Below, in pieces: positions 6,864-14,447 of a stretch of DNA of 20,926 nucleotides. Where the stretch lies: positions 1 to 20,926 of the forward strand of contig CAJUJB010000050.1 of assembly GCA_910586595.1 (NCBI GenBank), written 5' to 3'. Position 1 is the stretch's first letter; each line of letters opens with the position of its first letter. The notes beneath the pieces are model-generated. The model searched no databases and was not told the origin of the DNA. It worked only from the letters and a program-made list of their open reading frames with translations. This DNA comes from an uncultured Muribaculaceae bacterium. Lineage in GTDB: Bacteria; Bacteroidota; Bacteroidia; Bacteroidales; Muribaculaceae. The translations under genes were made by a program, and so were the position numbers.

Positions 6864-7772
6864 ATGCAAAAAGGTAGAAAAATCCGTGTGCTAATGTGGA
6901 TTTCAGGACTCATTGCAGGCCTATTGACAATCTTTGGCATATTAGTCATTTTATTTTTTAAATATTGTGTCAGTGACTATGAGAAGCCTCAAAATATCCC
7001 TCCTGAAGCCATACAGAAAGGAAACAATAAGGAATCCTTTTGGATATATGAGTTTCCAAATGAAGACCCCGATATGATGCATCTTCAGATATTCAATGAC
7101 TACAATGGCGAAATGGCTTTCGAGGCGGATTTTGAAAGAAACGGAAATCAATGCATCGACAGCATCTCATATTTTGACCCTTGTCTACCTGCAATATATC
7201 TTACGGACGGCCAAAAGTGCAAAGTTGTAAAAACTTATGGCGGATATTTATTAGAACACCTAATCGAAGAGTGTTCGATACATGAACTTCCCGCTCAAGA
7301 CCCCGATATAATGCATCTTCAGATATTCAACGGCTCCGACGGCGAAATGGCTTTCGAGGCGGATTTTGAAAGAAACGGAAATCAATGTATCGACAGCATC
7401 TCATATTTTGATCCTGTTCTACGTGTGATATATCTTAAGAACGGCCAAAAGTGTAAAGTTATAAAAACTTATGGCGGATATTTATTAAAATACGAAATCG
7501 AAGACTATTCGATACACGAGCTTCCGGCTCAAGACCCCGATATAATGCATCTTCAGATATTCAATGACTACTACGGCGAAATGGCTTTCGAGGCAGATTT
7601 TGAAAGAAAGGGAAATCAATGTATCGACAGTATCTCATATTTTGATCCGTTTCCACCTGCTATATATCTTGCAGACGGCCAAAAATGTAAAGTTTTAAAA
7701 GTTTATGATGGGTATTTATTAGACCAAATCAAAAAATATTATTCTGATGGCCTGCCCATAGACTCCATTTAG
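6864..7772 (+). CDS. Membrane-anchored protein with three 78-residue repeats
   Basis: 302 residues, family not recognised. ATG 6864 is preferred over TTG 6843, giving MQKGRKIR and one transmembrane helix (about residues 9-32) with positive residues before it. The C-terminal part should therefore face the periplasm. After a short linker come three tandem repeats of exactly 234 bp (7065-7298, 7299-7532, 7533-7766; residues about 68-145, 146-223, 224-301). Each starts DPD(M/I)MHLQIFN and contains GEMAFEADFER, GNQCIDSISYFDP and GQKCKV. Two cysteines (repeat positions 30 and 52) are kept in all three copies. A partial earlier copy may be present (WIYEFPNEDPD resembles SIHELPAQDPD). It lies in the lipoprotein block with no promoter of its own. 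The repeat resembles small exported beta domains, but I assign no function. Confidence 0.78.
   Translation: MQKGRKIRVLMWISGLIAGLLTIFGILVILFFKYCVSDYEKPQNIPPEAIQKGNNKESFWIYEFPNEDPDMMHLQIFNDYNGEMAFEADFERNGNQCIDSISYFDPCLPAIYLTDGQKCKVVKTYGGYLLEHLIEECSIHELPAQDPDIMHLQIFNGSDGEMAFEADFERNGNQCIDSISYFDPVLRVIYLKNGQKCKVIKTYGGYLLKYEIEDYSIHELPAQDPDIMHLQIFNDYYGEMAFEADFERKGNQCIDSISYFDPFPPAIYLADGQKCKVLKVYDGYLLDQIKKYYSDGLPIDSI
7065..7766 (+). repeat. Three in-frame tandem repeats, 234-bp unit
   Basis: The units begin at 7065, 7299 and 7533, each with GACCCCGATAT. The period is exactly 234 bp with no insertions or deletions. Long identical stretches, including those encoding GEMAFEADFER, are shared at the DNA level, which points to recent amplification. 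Confidence 0.93.
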
Positions 7773-7796
7773 CCACTCGGGCACTATAGGATGGAA

Positions 7797-7816
7797 TTAG
7801 CGGGCAAGCACGCTAA
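7797..7816 (+). terminator. Weak hairpin after the repeat-protein gene
   Basis: TTAGCG (7797-7802) pairs with CGCTAA (7811-7816) across an 8-base loop. There is no T tract after it, so this is at best a weak or factor-assisted terminator between two transcription units. Confidence 0.25.
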
Positions 7817-7842
7817 ATTCTGGATAAAAAACACAAAAAAAC

Positions 7843-7872
7843 ATTGCATATTTTTTTAAATCATTAACTTTG
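7843..7872 (+). promoter_or_regulatory. Bacteroidetes promoter for the paralogous secreted pair
   Basis: ATTG at 7843-7846 is a -33-like element. It is 18 bases before TAACTTTG (7865-7872), an exact TAnnTTTG -7 box. The ATG of the first gene follows at 7911. Confidence 0.65.
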
Positions 7873-7910
7873 CCAATATTTCGCAAGGACTAAACACAGA
7901 TTCATTGCCA

Positions 7911-8615
7911 ATGAAAACACGACTTAAATATATTGTATTGCTCACAATCTTATTGACGGCGATGGCTGCCCCCGGCGAAAGACACTATCCCCTGCCGGGT
8001 AACAATCGATTTATGGAAGTACTCGATTCCATAAAGGCGATGCCTGATGGCTCACAGGAGCGTGAGATGTACGAGAATATAATTGCATTCAACTACGCTG
8101 ACTCATGCGTCTTGGTGGTCACGGGCTCTGTGGATTTGTTCCTGCACGAGACTTATGAATTTGAGCACGGAATTGACGCTATAAAGTATTGGTACGATAG
8201 AGGGCCTGTCGATCTGTATATCCAAGATCACGACCACTCCGACACAACTAATAGTATTGCAATGCGTAAGAGGGTGGCTGAAGACAAATATAACACATTG
8301 TTTTACTACAACGGTGATTGGAACAAAGATGGATTCCATTCGACTCTGACAGACGCCGAAATTTTCACCAATTCCATCCGCATTTCCAAGCCATTGATAG
8401 GCTGGACAATCAATCAATTGATAGACCATCTCAACCTCGCTTATCCGGTTAATCCAGATGGTATCGTATCAGTCGAGCTAATGGGTATCACATTCAAAAA
8501 AGCACAATCAAACAATTATTGTGGCGATGCCGCTTTTATATTCAATTGTGATACGATTCAATGTATAACTACCGGTCACCCCGGGCCAGCTTATTGCGTA
8601 AACTTCCTTATATGA
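7911..8615 (+). CDS. Secreted protein of unknown function, paralog A
   Basis: 234 residues, family not recognised. ATG 7911 is chosen over TTG 7905; it gives a Sec signal peptide, MKTRLKYIVLLTILLTAMA, with probable cleavage after AMA and no lipobox cysteine. The mature N-terminus GERHYPLPGNNRFMEV is shared almost exactly with the next gene. A second conserved block reads FNYADSCV and YEFEHGxDAIKYWY. The middle (about residues 105-165) differs strongly between the two, and similarity returns near LNLAYPVNPDGI. The stop overlaps the start of paralog B by ATGA (8612-8615), so they are translationally coupled. It has its own promoter at 7843-7872. Confidence 0.76.
   Translation: MKTRLKYIVLLTILLTAMAAPGERHYPLPGNNRFMEVLDSIKAMPDGSQEREMYENIIAFNYADSCVLVVTGSVDLFLHETYEFEHGIDAIKYWYDRGPVDLYIQDHDHSDTTNSIAMRKRVAEDKYNTLFYYNGDWNKDGFHSTLTDAEIFTNSIRISKPLIGWTINQLIDHLNLAYPVNPDGIVSVELMGITFKKAQSNNYCGDAAFIFNCDTIQCITTGHPGPAYCVNFLI
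7974..8020 (+). repeat. 47-base exact repeat, copy in paralog A
   Basis: Starts GGCGAAAGACACTATCCCCT and ends TTATGGAAGT. It is identical to 8678-8724 in paralog B and encodes the mature N-terminus GERHYPLPGNNRFMEV. The identity at all codon positions implies recent duplication or gene conversion. Confidence 0.93.
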
Positions 8616-9400
8616 CAAAATTGATTAAAATTTACCTCGCCAGCCTCGTAATCGTCTCAGTCGCCATTACGGCTACAGGCGAAAGACACTATCCCCTGCC
8701 GGGTAACAATCGATTTATGGAAGTGCGCGATTCCATAAAAGTGATGTCCGACAAAGACCAAGTGCTTGACAAGTACAAGAATATAATGGCGTTCAACTAC
8801 GCCGACTCATGCGTTATGGTGCTTACTGGCTCTGTGGAGCTATTCCAGCCCGAGATTTATGAATTTGAGCACGGATTTGACGCTATAAAGTATTGGTACG
8901 AGCCAAAGATTTTTAATATCTCCATGTCGGTGAGCGAGCACCCCGATACTACCAGCATTATTTATGTCTATACCCGTTTCGACGACCTATTCTTCGGATT
9001 GTATTATAAAAATGGCGATAGCTTTGGCAAGCCTGATTCCTCACATCCGACCACGCTTATCGGGGCTATGTTTAACCTGAACGACCCCAGTATAAGCTAC
9101 CTCACAAACTGCAAAAGTGGTAAACCCTACGCAATAATCGGCGATTCAAGTGATAAATTCATCGCATCTCTCAACTTGGCTACTCCGGTCAGCACAGATG
9201 GCATACGGTCGATAGAAATTCTACCTGTAGCCTCGGATGCAAGCGAGGATATAAACCATCGCGCAGTCTTCACAATTAAAAATGACACTATTGAATCATT
9301 CACATATGGAGACATCGCGAAACTTTCAAAAATTCCGGTGTTCCCCAAATGCCCGACCGATACAATCGAAGGATACACATACACAATCGATGATTTGTAG
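8612..9400 (+). CDS. Secreted protein of unknown function, paralog B
   Basis: 262 residues, paralog of the gene ending at 8615. ATG 8612 is chosen because it overlaps that stop (ATGA) and gives a good Sec signal, MTKLIKIYLASLVIVSVAIT; the upstream start at 8561 would put a charged 17-residue tail before it. The mature start GERHYPLPGNNRFMEV is encoded by DNA identical over 47 bases to paralog A. Shared blocks include AFNYADSCV and YEFEHGFDAIKYWY, then a divergent centre, then SLNLATPVSTDGI. The C-terminus is longer by about 30 residues (FPKCPTDTIEGYTYTIDDL). I see no catalytic motif. Strong ends and a variable centre would suit a protein whose middle contacts a changing partner, but that is inference. 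Confidence 0.77.
   Translation: MTKLIKIYLASLVIVSVAITATGERHYPLPGNNRFMEVRDSIKVMSDKDQVLDKYKNIMAFNYADSCVMVLTGSVELFQPEIYEFEHGFDAIKYWYEPKIFNISMSVSEHPDTTSIIYVYTRFDDLFFGLYYKNGDSFGKPDSSHPTTLIGAMFNLNDPSISYLTNCKSGKPYAIIGDSSDKFIASLNLATPVSTDGIRSIEILPVASDASEDINHRAVFTIKNDTIESFTYGDIAKLSKIPVFPKCPTDTIEGYTYTIDDL
8678..8724 (+). repeat. 47-base exact repeat, copy in paralog B
   Basis: Identical to 7974-8020. The flanking sequence diverges immediately on the signal-peptide side and more gradually downstream. Confidence 0.93.
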
Positions 9401-9412
9401 AACGCAAAAAAA

Positions 9413-9445
9413 TTGATGTAATATTCTTCAAAATCATTACTTTTG
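9413..9445 (+). promoter_or_regulatory. Promoter ahead of the T9SS-like secreted protein gene
   Basis: TACTTTTG (9438-9445) fits TAnnTTTG. TTG at 9413-9415 is a possible -33 element with a 22-base spacer, slightly long. The leader to ATG 9577 is long, about 125 bases. It contains CATAACCAATTGCC at 9465-9478, which is also found in the leader of the 4399 gene. Confidence 0.5.
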
Positions 9446-9576
9446 TAGAGGATAATTTCGCACCCATAACCAATTGCCTCGCCCGAGATAGGCTTGCCCC
9501 TACTCTTCTGGTCGATAGGCCTCAACCTCTCCATCTACCTTTCCTCATTTGTCAATTTTAAAAAAATTATAACCGT

Positions 9577-10494
9577 ATGACCGCATTACGATATATGATA
9601 TGCATGCTGCTGGCTGCCGGAAGCCTCAGCTCTACTGCTGAAATAACCCAGACACGCCTCGGCACACAAGTGGCGGCTCCGCTGCGCGGCGCATCGGAGA
9701 AGATATGGAATCTCTCGACCGTCATAGCAGACGAAGAGGCTGGAGTGAGCTACCGGGTATACGGCGACACCGTGGTCTCGGAGGAGTACGACGCCATACG
9801 CTGCTGGTATGCCACCGACAGCCAAGGGCTGCTCAGAATGGAGAGCTCGCTGTGGCGGGTCGACCCCTTGGCACCGGTCGGTGCGGGAGTATGGGCACCC
9901 ATATCAGCTGAGGCCACCGAAAACTTCAACGGCGCCATAGCCCGCGAGAGTATGCCCGACGATACGCTTGCATGCAGCCTCACGCGCCAGGCCGACATGG
10001 CGGGGCTGGTAGTTCTTCCAGGCCCCGATACCCTGCGGGCCGTGCTGCGCAGCGAGGCAATCGGCGTGCGTGATGCCGGAGGTGAATACGTGCGGGAGAC
10101 GCGCCGCTGGTTCGCTGCCGGCGACAGCCGGGCATGCCCTGTGCCGGTGGCCATGGCCGTAACACAGACTTACGGCGGCAAGCTGCTCAGCGAAGTGGCC
10201 TTCGTGGCCGACAAATCAGAATGGCCGGACGCCGTGGCGGCAGAGCCGGATCTCGACGCGCTCCACATCAACGTCAGCGGTGGCCGTCTCACCATATCAT
10301 CCTCCACGCCACTCGAGGCCGAAGTAAGCATCGACATCACCGACCTCACAGGCCGCTCATACCTCTACGCCACCATACCGGCAGGAGGCTCCTCGGCCAC
10401 TCTCGACCTATCACCGCTGCCCGCCGGACAGTATCTGGCAGTGCTCACCGCAGGCCACCAGTCGAGAAAAGTGAAAATCTCACCCCAGCGCTGA
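9577..10494 (+). CDS. Secreted protein with type IX secretion-like C-terminal domain
   Basis: 305 residues. It has a Sec signal peptide, MTALRYMICMLLAAGSLSSTA, with no lipobox cysteine. The central 200 residues are not a family I can name; they include RVYGDTVVSEEYDAIRCWY. The last 80 residues (about 226-305) resemble a type A T9SS sorting domain: a beta-rich block with VSIDITDLTGRSYLY, then LDLSPLPAGQYLAVL and a basic end, RKVKISPQR. Such domains normally direct Bacteroidetes proteins through the type IX system to the surface. Whether this strain has T9SS cannot be seen here. GC content is high like the core genes, unlike the block just upstream, so this gene is probably native. It has its own promoter and lies 147 bases before the lysS ATG. 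Confidence 0.7.
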   Translation: MTALRYMICMLLAAGSLSSTAEITQTRLGTQVAAPLRGASEKIWNLSTVIADEEAGVSYRVYGDTVVSEEYDAIRCWYATDSQGLLRMESSLWRVDPLAPVGAGVWAPISAEATENFNGAIARESMPDDTLACSLTRQADMAGLVVLPGPDTLRAVLRSEAIGVRDAGGEYVRETRRWFAAGDSRACPVPVAMAVTQTYGGKLLSEVAFVADKSEWPDAVAAEPDLDALHINVSGGRLTISSSTPLEAEVSIDITDLTGRSYLYATIPAGGSSATLDLSPLPAGQYLAVLTAGHQSRKVKISPQR

Positions 10495-10519
10495 TAATTT
10501 AAGTGAGCGCTTAAAAACA

Positions 10520-10551
10520 TTTGCCAATACGGCATAAAAACCTTATCTTTG
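10520..10551 (+). promoter_or_regulatory. Bacteroidetes promoter for the lysS operon
   Basis: TTTG (10520-10523) and TATCTTTG (10544-10551) with a 20-base spacer form an almost ideal -33/-7 pair. It predicts a leader of roughly 80 bases before the lysS ATG at 10642. It is the only clear promoter for the eight-gene run up to 20340. Confidence 0.8.
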
Positions 10552-10641
10552 CAGTAAATTAGCGGTCGAAGGGCCGTAGATGCCGGGGGCGCTGTGCCGC
10601 ATCCGGCTAAATCCATTGTTTACAAAAGACATAGACACGAT

Positions 10642-12372
10642 ATGAATCCACTCGAACTGAGCGAACAAGAAGTAATCCGCCGCGGCAGCATGGCTGAACT
10701 GCGACGCATGGGCATCGAGCCTTATCCCGCACCCGAGTACACCGTGACGGGCCACAGCGACGAAATAAAGGAAAACTTCACCGACGAGGGCGAGCGCCGC
10801 GAGGTGGCCGTAGCCGGCCGCATCATGAGCCGCCGCATCATGGGCAAGGCTTCGTTTGTGGAGCTTCAGGACGCCCGCGGACGTATTCAGATCTATATCT
10901 CGCGCGATGAAATCTGCCCCGACGAGAACAAAGACCTCTACAACATCGTATTCAAGAAGCTCCTCGATATAGGCGACTTCATCGGTGTGCGCGGCTATGT
11001 ATTCCGCACCCAGACCGGCGAAATCTCAATCCACGCCCAGGAGCTCACCGTGCTCAGCAAGAGCCTCCGCCCCCTGCCTATCGTGAAGGTGAAAGACGGC
11101 GTGACCTACGACGCATTCGACGACCCCGAGCTCCGTTACCGCCGCCGTTACGTCGACCTTATCGTCAACGACGGTGTCAAGCAGATTTTCCTTAAGCGCA
11201 CCAAGGTGTATACATCGATGCGCGAATACTTCAACAACGCCGGCTACATCGAGGTGGAGACCCCTATCCTCCAGTCGATTCCCGGCGGTGCATCGGCCCG
11301 ACCCTTCATCACCCACCACAACGCGCTCGACATTCCCCTCTATCTACGCATCGCCGACGAGCTCTACCTCAAGCGCCTCATCGTAGGCGGCTTCGAGGGC
11401 GTATACGAGTTCTCGAAGAACTTCCGCAACGAAGGCATGGACCGCACCCACAACCCCGAGTTCACCTGCATGGAGATCTACGTGGCCTACAAAGACTATA
11501 ACTGGATGATGAACTTCACCGAGAAGATGCTCGAGAAGATCTGTCTCGACGTCAACGGCACCACCGAGGTCAAGGTAGGCGACAACGTCATCAGCTTCAA
11601 GGCACCCTTCCCCCGCGTGACCATGGCCCAGGCCATCAAAGACCACACCGGCGTCGACATCACCGGCATGGACGAGGCTCAGCTCCGCGACACTGCCCGC
11701 TCGCTCGGCATCGAGGTCGACGACAGCATGGGTAAAGGCAAGCTCATCGACGAAATATTCGGCGAGAAATGCGAGGGCACATACATCCAGCCCACATTCA
11801 TCACCGACTACCCCATCGAGATGTCGCCGCTCACCAAGCGCCACCGCGACAACCCCGAGCTCACAGAGCGTTTCGAGCTTATGGTCAACGGCAAAGAACT
11901 CGCCAACGCTTACAGCGAGCTCAACGACCCCATCGACCAGTACGAACGCTTCGTTGAACAGATGCGTCTCGGCGAGAAAGGCGACGACGAAGCAATGATC
12001 ATCGACGCCGACTTCATCCGTGCACTCGAGTACGGCATGCCTCCCACATCAGGCATGGGTATCGGCATGGACCGTCTCGTGATGCTCATGACCGGCCAGA
12101 CCGCAATCCAGGAAGTACTTCTCTTCCCACAGATGCGCCCCGAGAAGGTGGAGAAACGCGACAATGCCGAGGCTTTCGCAGCCGTAGGCGTTCCCGAAGA
12201 GTGGGTCGCTCCTCTCCAGAAGGCAGGTGTCCTCACCGTAGCCGCGCTGGCCGAAGCCAATCCCGGCAAGCTCTTCCAGGATCTGTGCGGCATCAATAAG
12301 AAAAACAAGCTCGGTCTCAAAAACCCCGGCGCCGAAGGTGTCGCTGCATGGGTTGAAGCGGCCAAAGCATAG
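10642..12372 (+). CDS. lysS: Lysine--tRNA ligase, class II
   Basis: 576 residues. Class II LysRS charges tRNA-Lys with lysine using ATP in the cytoplasm. The N-terminal OB-fold anticodon-binding domain is visible (VAVAGRIMSRRIMGKASFVE from about residue 56, ending LTVLSKSLRPLP near 145). Motif 1 region: NAGYIEVETPIL (199-210). Motif 2: FRNEGMDRTHNPEFT (261-275). Motif 3: GMGIGMDR (471-478), followed by FPQMRP. After motif 3 there is an extra C-terminal region of about 75 residues (AVGVPEEWVAPLQKAGVLTV and onward) that looks like a small helical domain; Bacteroidales LysRS proteins have this long form. ATG 10642 is chosen over ATG 10594, whose extension has no family match. First gene of the run; gpsA follows 13 bases after the stop. 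Confidence 0.97.
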   Translation: MNPLELSEQEVIRRGSMAELRRMGIEPYPAPEYTVTGHSDEIKENFTDEGERREVAVAGRIMSRRIMGKASFVELQDARGRIQIYISRDEICPDENKDLYNIVFKKLLDIGDFIGVRGYVFRTQTGEISIHAQELTVLSKSLRPLPIVKVKDGVTYDAFDDPELRYRRRYVDLIVNDGVKQIFLKRTKVYTSMREYFNNAGYIEVETPILQSIPGGASARPFITHHNALDIPLYLRIADELYLKRLIVGGFEGVYEFSKNFRNEGMDRTHNPEFTCMEIYVAYKDYNWMMNFTEKMLEKICLDVNGTTEVKVGDNVISFKAPFPRVTMAQAIKDHTGVDITGMDEAQLRDTARSLGIEVDDSMGKGKLIDEIFGEKCEGTYIQPTFITDYPIEMSPLTKRHRDNPELTERFELMVNGKELANAYSELNDPIDQYERFVEQMRLGEKGDDEAMIIDADFIRALEYGMPPTSGMGIGMDRLVMLMTGQTAIQEVLLFPQMRPEKVEKRDNAEAFAAVGVPEEWVAPLQKAGVLTVAALAEANPGKLFQDLCGINKKNKLGLKNPGAEGVAAWVEAAKA

Positions 12373-12385
12373 AAAGTCCACCACC

Positions 12386-13390
12386 ATGGAACACACACTC
12401 TTTCCGGGTCATATCGCCGTGATGGGCGGGGGCAGCTGGGCTACGGCTCTGGCTAAGCTCCTGCTCCAGAACTGCGACACCATCACGTGGTACATGCGCC
12501 GCGACGACCGCATCGAAGACTTCAAGCGCCTGCACCACAACCCGGCTTACCTTACCGACGTCAACTTCGACATCGAGCGTATCAACTTCTCGAGCGACAT
12601 CAACGATGTATGCACCGTGGCCGATACCCTCCTGCTGGTGATGCCATCGCCCTACTTCAAAGACCATATCGACAAAATCAATGTCGATATTTCGGGCAAG
12701 GCAATCGTGTCGGCAGTGAAAGGCATCGTGCCCGACTCCAACCAGCTCATCACCGACTACATGATCGAGCGCTTCGGTGTATCACGCGAGAAAACACTCG
12801 TCATCTCGGGCCCGTGCCACGCCGAGGAGGTCGCACTCGACCGTCCGGCCTATCTCACCATCGGCTGCGACGACCTCTCTCACGCTGAGCAGTTCGCCAC
12901 CACCCTCAACGGCAAGCACAACCACACCATCACATCGAGCGATGTCGACGGCATAGAGTATGCAGCCGTGCTCAAAAACGTCTACGCCATCGCCGCTGGC
13001 ATAATCCATGGCATGAAGATAGGCGACAACATGACCGCCATACTCATCTCCAACGCCATCCGCGAGATGGAGCGTTTCCTCGACGCAGTGTCGCCGCGCC
13101 CGCGCCAGATCTGCGACTCTGTATACCTCGGCGACCTTCTGGTGACAGCCTACTCGCGTTTCTCGCGTAACCACAACTTCGGCTCTATGATAGGCCGGGG
13201 CTACTCGGTGAAAGCCGCACGCATGGAGATGGAGCAGACGGCCGAAGGCTACTACGGGGCAAAATGCATCACCGACATCAACGCCCGGTACGACGTCGAC
13301 ATGCCCATACTCAACGCCGTATATTCAATTCTATACAAAGGGGTGAGCGCCGCCAGGGCATTCGCAGCCATCGGCCGCCTCATGGACTGA
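12386..13390 (+). CDS. gpsA: Glycerol-3-phosphate dehydrogenase [NAD(P)+]
   Basis: 334 residues, usual length. GpsA reduces dihydroxyacetone phosphate to sn-glycerol-3-phosphate, the backbone precursor for phospholipids, in the cytoplasm. The Rossmann nucleotide loop is GGGSWATALA (14-23). The substrate-domain motifs are SGPCHAEEVA, VLKNVYAIAAGI with the catalytic lysine at about K197, and GDLLVTAYSRFSRNHNFG (about 249-266). ATG 12386 is chosen because the upstream start at 12338 lies within lysS and its extension has no family character. It sits 13 bases after lysS and 4 bases before rlmN, so it is co-transcribed with both. The lysS-gpsA pairing is also known in Bacteroides. Confidence 0.96.
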   Translation: MEHTLFPGHIAVMGGGSWATALAKLLLQNCDTITWYMRRDDRIEDFKRLHHNPAYLTDVNFDIERINFSSDINDVCTVADTLLLVMPSPYFKDHIDKINVDISGKAIVSAVKGIVPDSNQLITDYMIERFGVSREKTLVISGPCHAEEVALDRPAYLTIGCDDLSHAEQFATTLNGKHNHTITSSDVDGIEYAAVLKNVYAIAAGIIHGMKIGDNMTAILISNAIREMERFLDAVSPRPRQICDSVYLGDLLVTAYSRFSRNHNFGSMIGRGYSVKAARMEMEQTAEGYYGAKCITDINARYDVDMPILNAVYSILYKGVSAARAFAAIGRLMD

Positions 13391-13394
13391 TACA

Positions 13395-14447
13395 ATGACT
13401 CAGGCAAACACCAGGAAACTTCTCGGGCTCACTCCCGAAGAACTGGCCGAAGTGGCCAGAGCCGCCGGTCTGAGGCCGTTCGCGGCCAAACAGATGGCGG
13501 CATGGCTCTACCAGAAACGCGTGACCGACATCGAGGCCATGACCGACCTGCCCAAACGCGCGCGCCAATGGCTCACCGACAACGGCTACACCATCGGGCG
13601 CGAGGCACCCATAGCCGAGGCACGGAGTACCGACGGAACGGCTAAGTATCTCTTCAAGGGGGTAGGTGGCCGCGACATCGAAGCTGTATATATCCCCGAC
13701 AAAGACAGGGCCACACTCTGTGTATCGTCGCAGGCCGGCTGCCGCATGGGCTGCCGGTTCTGCATGACAGGCCAAGGCGGCTGGCAAGGCAATCTCGACG
13801 CAGGAGCCATCATCAACCAGGTGCTGTCGATACCGGAAAGTGAAAATCTCACCAACATTGTCTTCATGGGCATGGGAGAACCTACCGACAACCTCGACGC
13901 CGTGCTGCGGGCAATAGAGATTCTCACCGCGCCCTGGGGCCTGGCATGGAGCCCACGACGCATCACTGTGTCGACCATCGGCAAAACCGACGGCGTGCGC
14001 CGCCTGCTCGACGAGACCCAGGTCCATATGGCCATCAGCATCCATTCGCCGTTCGCCCTTGAGCGCGAGCGCATAATGCCCGTCGAGAAGGCCTTCCCCA
14101 TGCGCGAGCTGCTGCCCTTGCTCAAGTCTCACGACTTCGCGCACCAGCGCCGCCTCTCGATGGAATACACCATGTTTGCCGGCCTCAATGACGACGACCG
14201 GCACGCCGACGCCCTCGCCAGGCTGCTGCGTGGAACCGACGCCCGAGTCAACCTTATCCGCTTCCACCGCACACCCGGCTTTGAAGGCCGACCCTCCGAC
14301 CGCGCTGCAATGGAGCGGTTCCGCGACCGCCTCAACGATGCCGGCATCACCGCCACGATAAGGGCTTCGCGCGGAGAAGACATTATGGCCGCCTGCGGCA
14401 TGCTCGCCGGCAAGGCAAAACCCTCTAACAACGATACAAATGAGTAA
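13395..14447 (+). CDS. rlmN: 23S rRNA (adenine2503-C2)/tRNA (adenine37-C2) methyltransferase RlmN
   Basis: 350 residues. This radical-SAM enzyme methylates C2 of A2503 in 23S rRNA and A37 of some tRNAs, using a methyl-cysteine intermediate. The iron-sulfur cluster motif CRMGCRFC gives C116, C120 and C123, within SQAGCRMGCRFCMTG. FMGMGEP follows as in the family. The second essential cysteine is C334 in ASRGEDIMAACGMLAG. The N-terminal helical region (residues 1-90) with KQMAAWLYQKRV is typical. Cfr is the main alternative, but the housekeeping context favours RlmN. Its 3' end overlaps the pdxA start by eight bases (14440-14447). Confidence 0.95.
   Translation: MTQANTRKLLGLTPEELAEVARAAGLRPFAAKQMAAWLYQKRVTDIEAMTDLPKRARQWLTDNGYTIGREAPIAEARSTDGTAKYLFKGVGGRDIEAVYIPDKDRATLCVSSQAGCRMGCRFCMTGQGGWQGNLDAGAIINQVLSIPESENLTNIVFMGMGEPTDNLDAVLRAIEILTAPWGLAWSPRRITVSTIGKTDGVRRLLDETQVHMAISIHSPFALERERIMPVEKAFPMRELLPLLKSHDFAHQRRLSMEYTMFAGLNDDDRHADALARLLRGTDARVNLIRFHRTPGFEGRPSDRAAMERFRDRLNDAGITATIRASRGEDIMAACGMLAGKAKPSNNDTNE

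Noticed and set aside
9470..9580. Frame of about 36 codons with hydrophobic sequence (IGLPLLFWSIGLNLSIYLSS) before the 9577 gene, ending ATGA
   Set aside because: It has no ATG or clear start and no support beyond hydrophobicity. It could be a decayed gene end, but that is not shown; treated as leader.
10487..10511. AGCGCT twice at the end of the 9577 gene, possible terminator stem
   Set aside because: 6-bp stem with a 13-base loop and no T tract; too weak to call.
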